Source: an uncultured Clostridium sp. (GTDB lineage Bacteria; Bacillota; Clostridia; Lachnospirales; Lachnospiraceae). Taken from it: a DNA stretch of 31,750 nt. Numbering within the stretch: position 1 is the first letter of the stretch; each line of letters opens with the position of its first letter. Made by a program: the position numbers and the translations under genes. Shown one piece after another: positions 31,436-31,750 of this stretch. The stretch spans positions 1 to 31,750 of the forward strand of contig NZ_URHZ01000067.1 of the NCBI RefSeq assembly GCF_900547735.1, in the 5' to 3' direction. The notes beneath the pieces are model-generated. The model was not told the origin of the DNA, ran no database searches, and saw only the letters and a list, made by a program, of their open reading frames with translations.

Positions 31436-31696
31436 GTGCCTGTGTAAACAAAAAAATCACGGATCATCACGGGAACCTTGTTCCTGATTTTCCTGCTATT
31501 GGCGGTTATGGTAAAGACCGTCAACGTCCAGGCGGTTGTTAGAAAGGTAGAAACCCCGCCCCTCGCTCCCGGAGATGGGGAACAGTAACCCTGGCGTCAT
31601 CGGTCGAGTCATCGGGGTGGGGAGGGAGGAGGGAGAAAAAGATTCCTATGGGAACATTGGAGTCCATCGGTACTTTGGCGTCGTATTATGACGCCT
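31436..31696 (-). repeat. second copy of left-edge repeat, 3' exon side of group II intron
   Basis: Read on the minus strand this stretch shares anchors with 145-470: AAGT-CCGATG, then GGAATCTTTTTCTCCC (16 identical bases), and TTTTTTGTTTACACA further on. The anchors are 192 bases apart here and about 240 at the left edge. Peptide islands VPIGIFFSLLPP and FFVYT match those of copy B. A perfect GGCGTC/GACGCC hairpin (31677-31695) sits directly beside the intron end. Confidence 0.5.
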
Positions 31697-31750
31697 GTCG
31701 AGTAGATGTGCCCCTTACAGGGCACACCCCTCACAGAAATCCGGACGTGC
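31697..31750 (-). mobile_element. 3' end of group II intron (domains V-VI), continues outside window
   Basis: On the minus strand, GCACGTCCGGATT is the 3' arm of domain V. It is followed by a domain VI stem, GAGGGGTGTGCCC paired with GGGGCACATCTACTC, with a bulged A in CTACTC, and then the end CGAC, matching the AY intron terminus. The last intron base is at 31697. The intron body and any reverse transcriptase gene lie beyond the right end of the window. Confidence 0.75.

Overview
The window looks like chromosomal DNA from a gut-type Clostridia, most likely a Lachnospiraceae (former Clostridium cluster XIVa) species. The support is low-GC Gram-positive style promoters and AGGAGG ribosome sites, moderate GC content, many one-component regulators (MerR, PadR, LysR), a choline-binding-repeat surface protein, a yjdF-type leader and a group II intron. 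No tRNA, rRNA, CRISPR array or prophage module was seen. The genus is inferred from gene content and style, not proven.

Left edge (1-1115): decayed repeat DNA with two inverted, coding-like fragments of one element, then a consensus promoter, a 29-codon leader ORF and two tandem terminators. These lead into an ABC-F ATPase gene (1116-2654) of the antibiotic-resistance/ribosome-protection type, a layout typical of ribosome-mediated attenuation. After it come a terminator, a nine-copy 20-bp tandem repeat, and a regulator block: a TipAS-type MerR on the minus strand, then PadR, a DUF3795 cysteine-rich protein, a BmrR-like MerR and a TrmO/TsaA-family protein.

Catabolic block (6312-16150): an AbgB-like M20 amidohydrolase is followed by a complete oligopeptide/dipeptide-type ABC importer (lipoprotein binding protein, two permeases, two ATPases). 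A LysR regulator on the opposite strand faces a D-2-hydroxyacid dehydrogenase and an RraA-family aldolase-like protein. Repeated AAAAGTTATAAT/TATAACT sites suggest that LysR controls this block. A likely reading is uptake and hydrolysis of an N-acylated amino acid or peptide-like compound, with 2-oxo/2-hydroxy acids as later intermediates.

Mixed block (16300-21640): an NTF2/SnoaL-like protein, an unrecognised 306-residue protein, a GNAT acetyltransferase, a secreted YHYH/choline-binding-repeat protein, a YjdF (DUF2992) protein behind a probable yjdF riboswitch, and a lipoprotein serpin.

N-degron block (22670-27602): clpS, clpA and aat lie in one compact operon. The last gene, a FliB-like lysine N-methylase, overlaps the end of aat. 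This gives one operon containing the tagging enzyme, the adaptor and the unfoldase of the Leu/N-degron pathway, plus an enzyme family that modifies lysine. It is the most interesting system in the window. proC lies divergently upstream of it.

Right part (27666-31750): a TIGR04076 protein, a C_GCAxxG_C_C family protein, an alpha/beta hydrolase, two small AT-rich minus-strand genes (one secreted, one membrane) and a CPBP membrane protease. The right edge holds a second copy of part of the left-edge repeat, ending at the 3' end (domains V-VI) of a group II intron that reads on the minus strand and continues outside the window.
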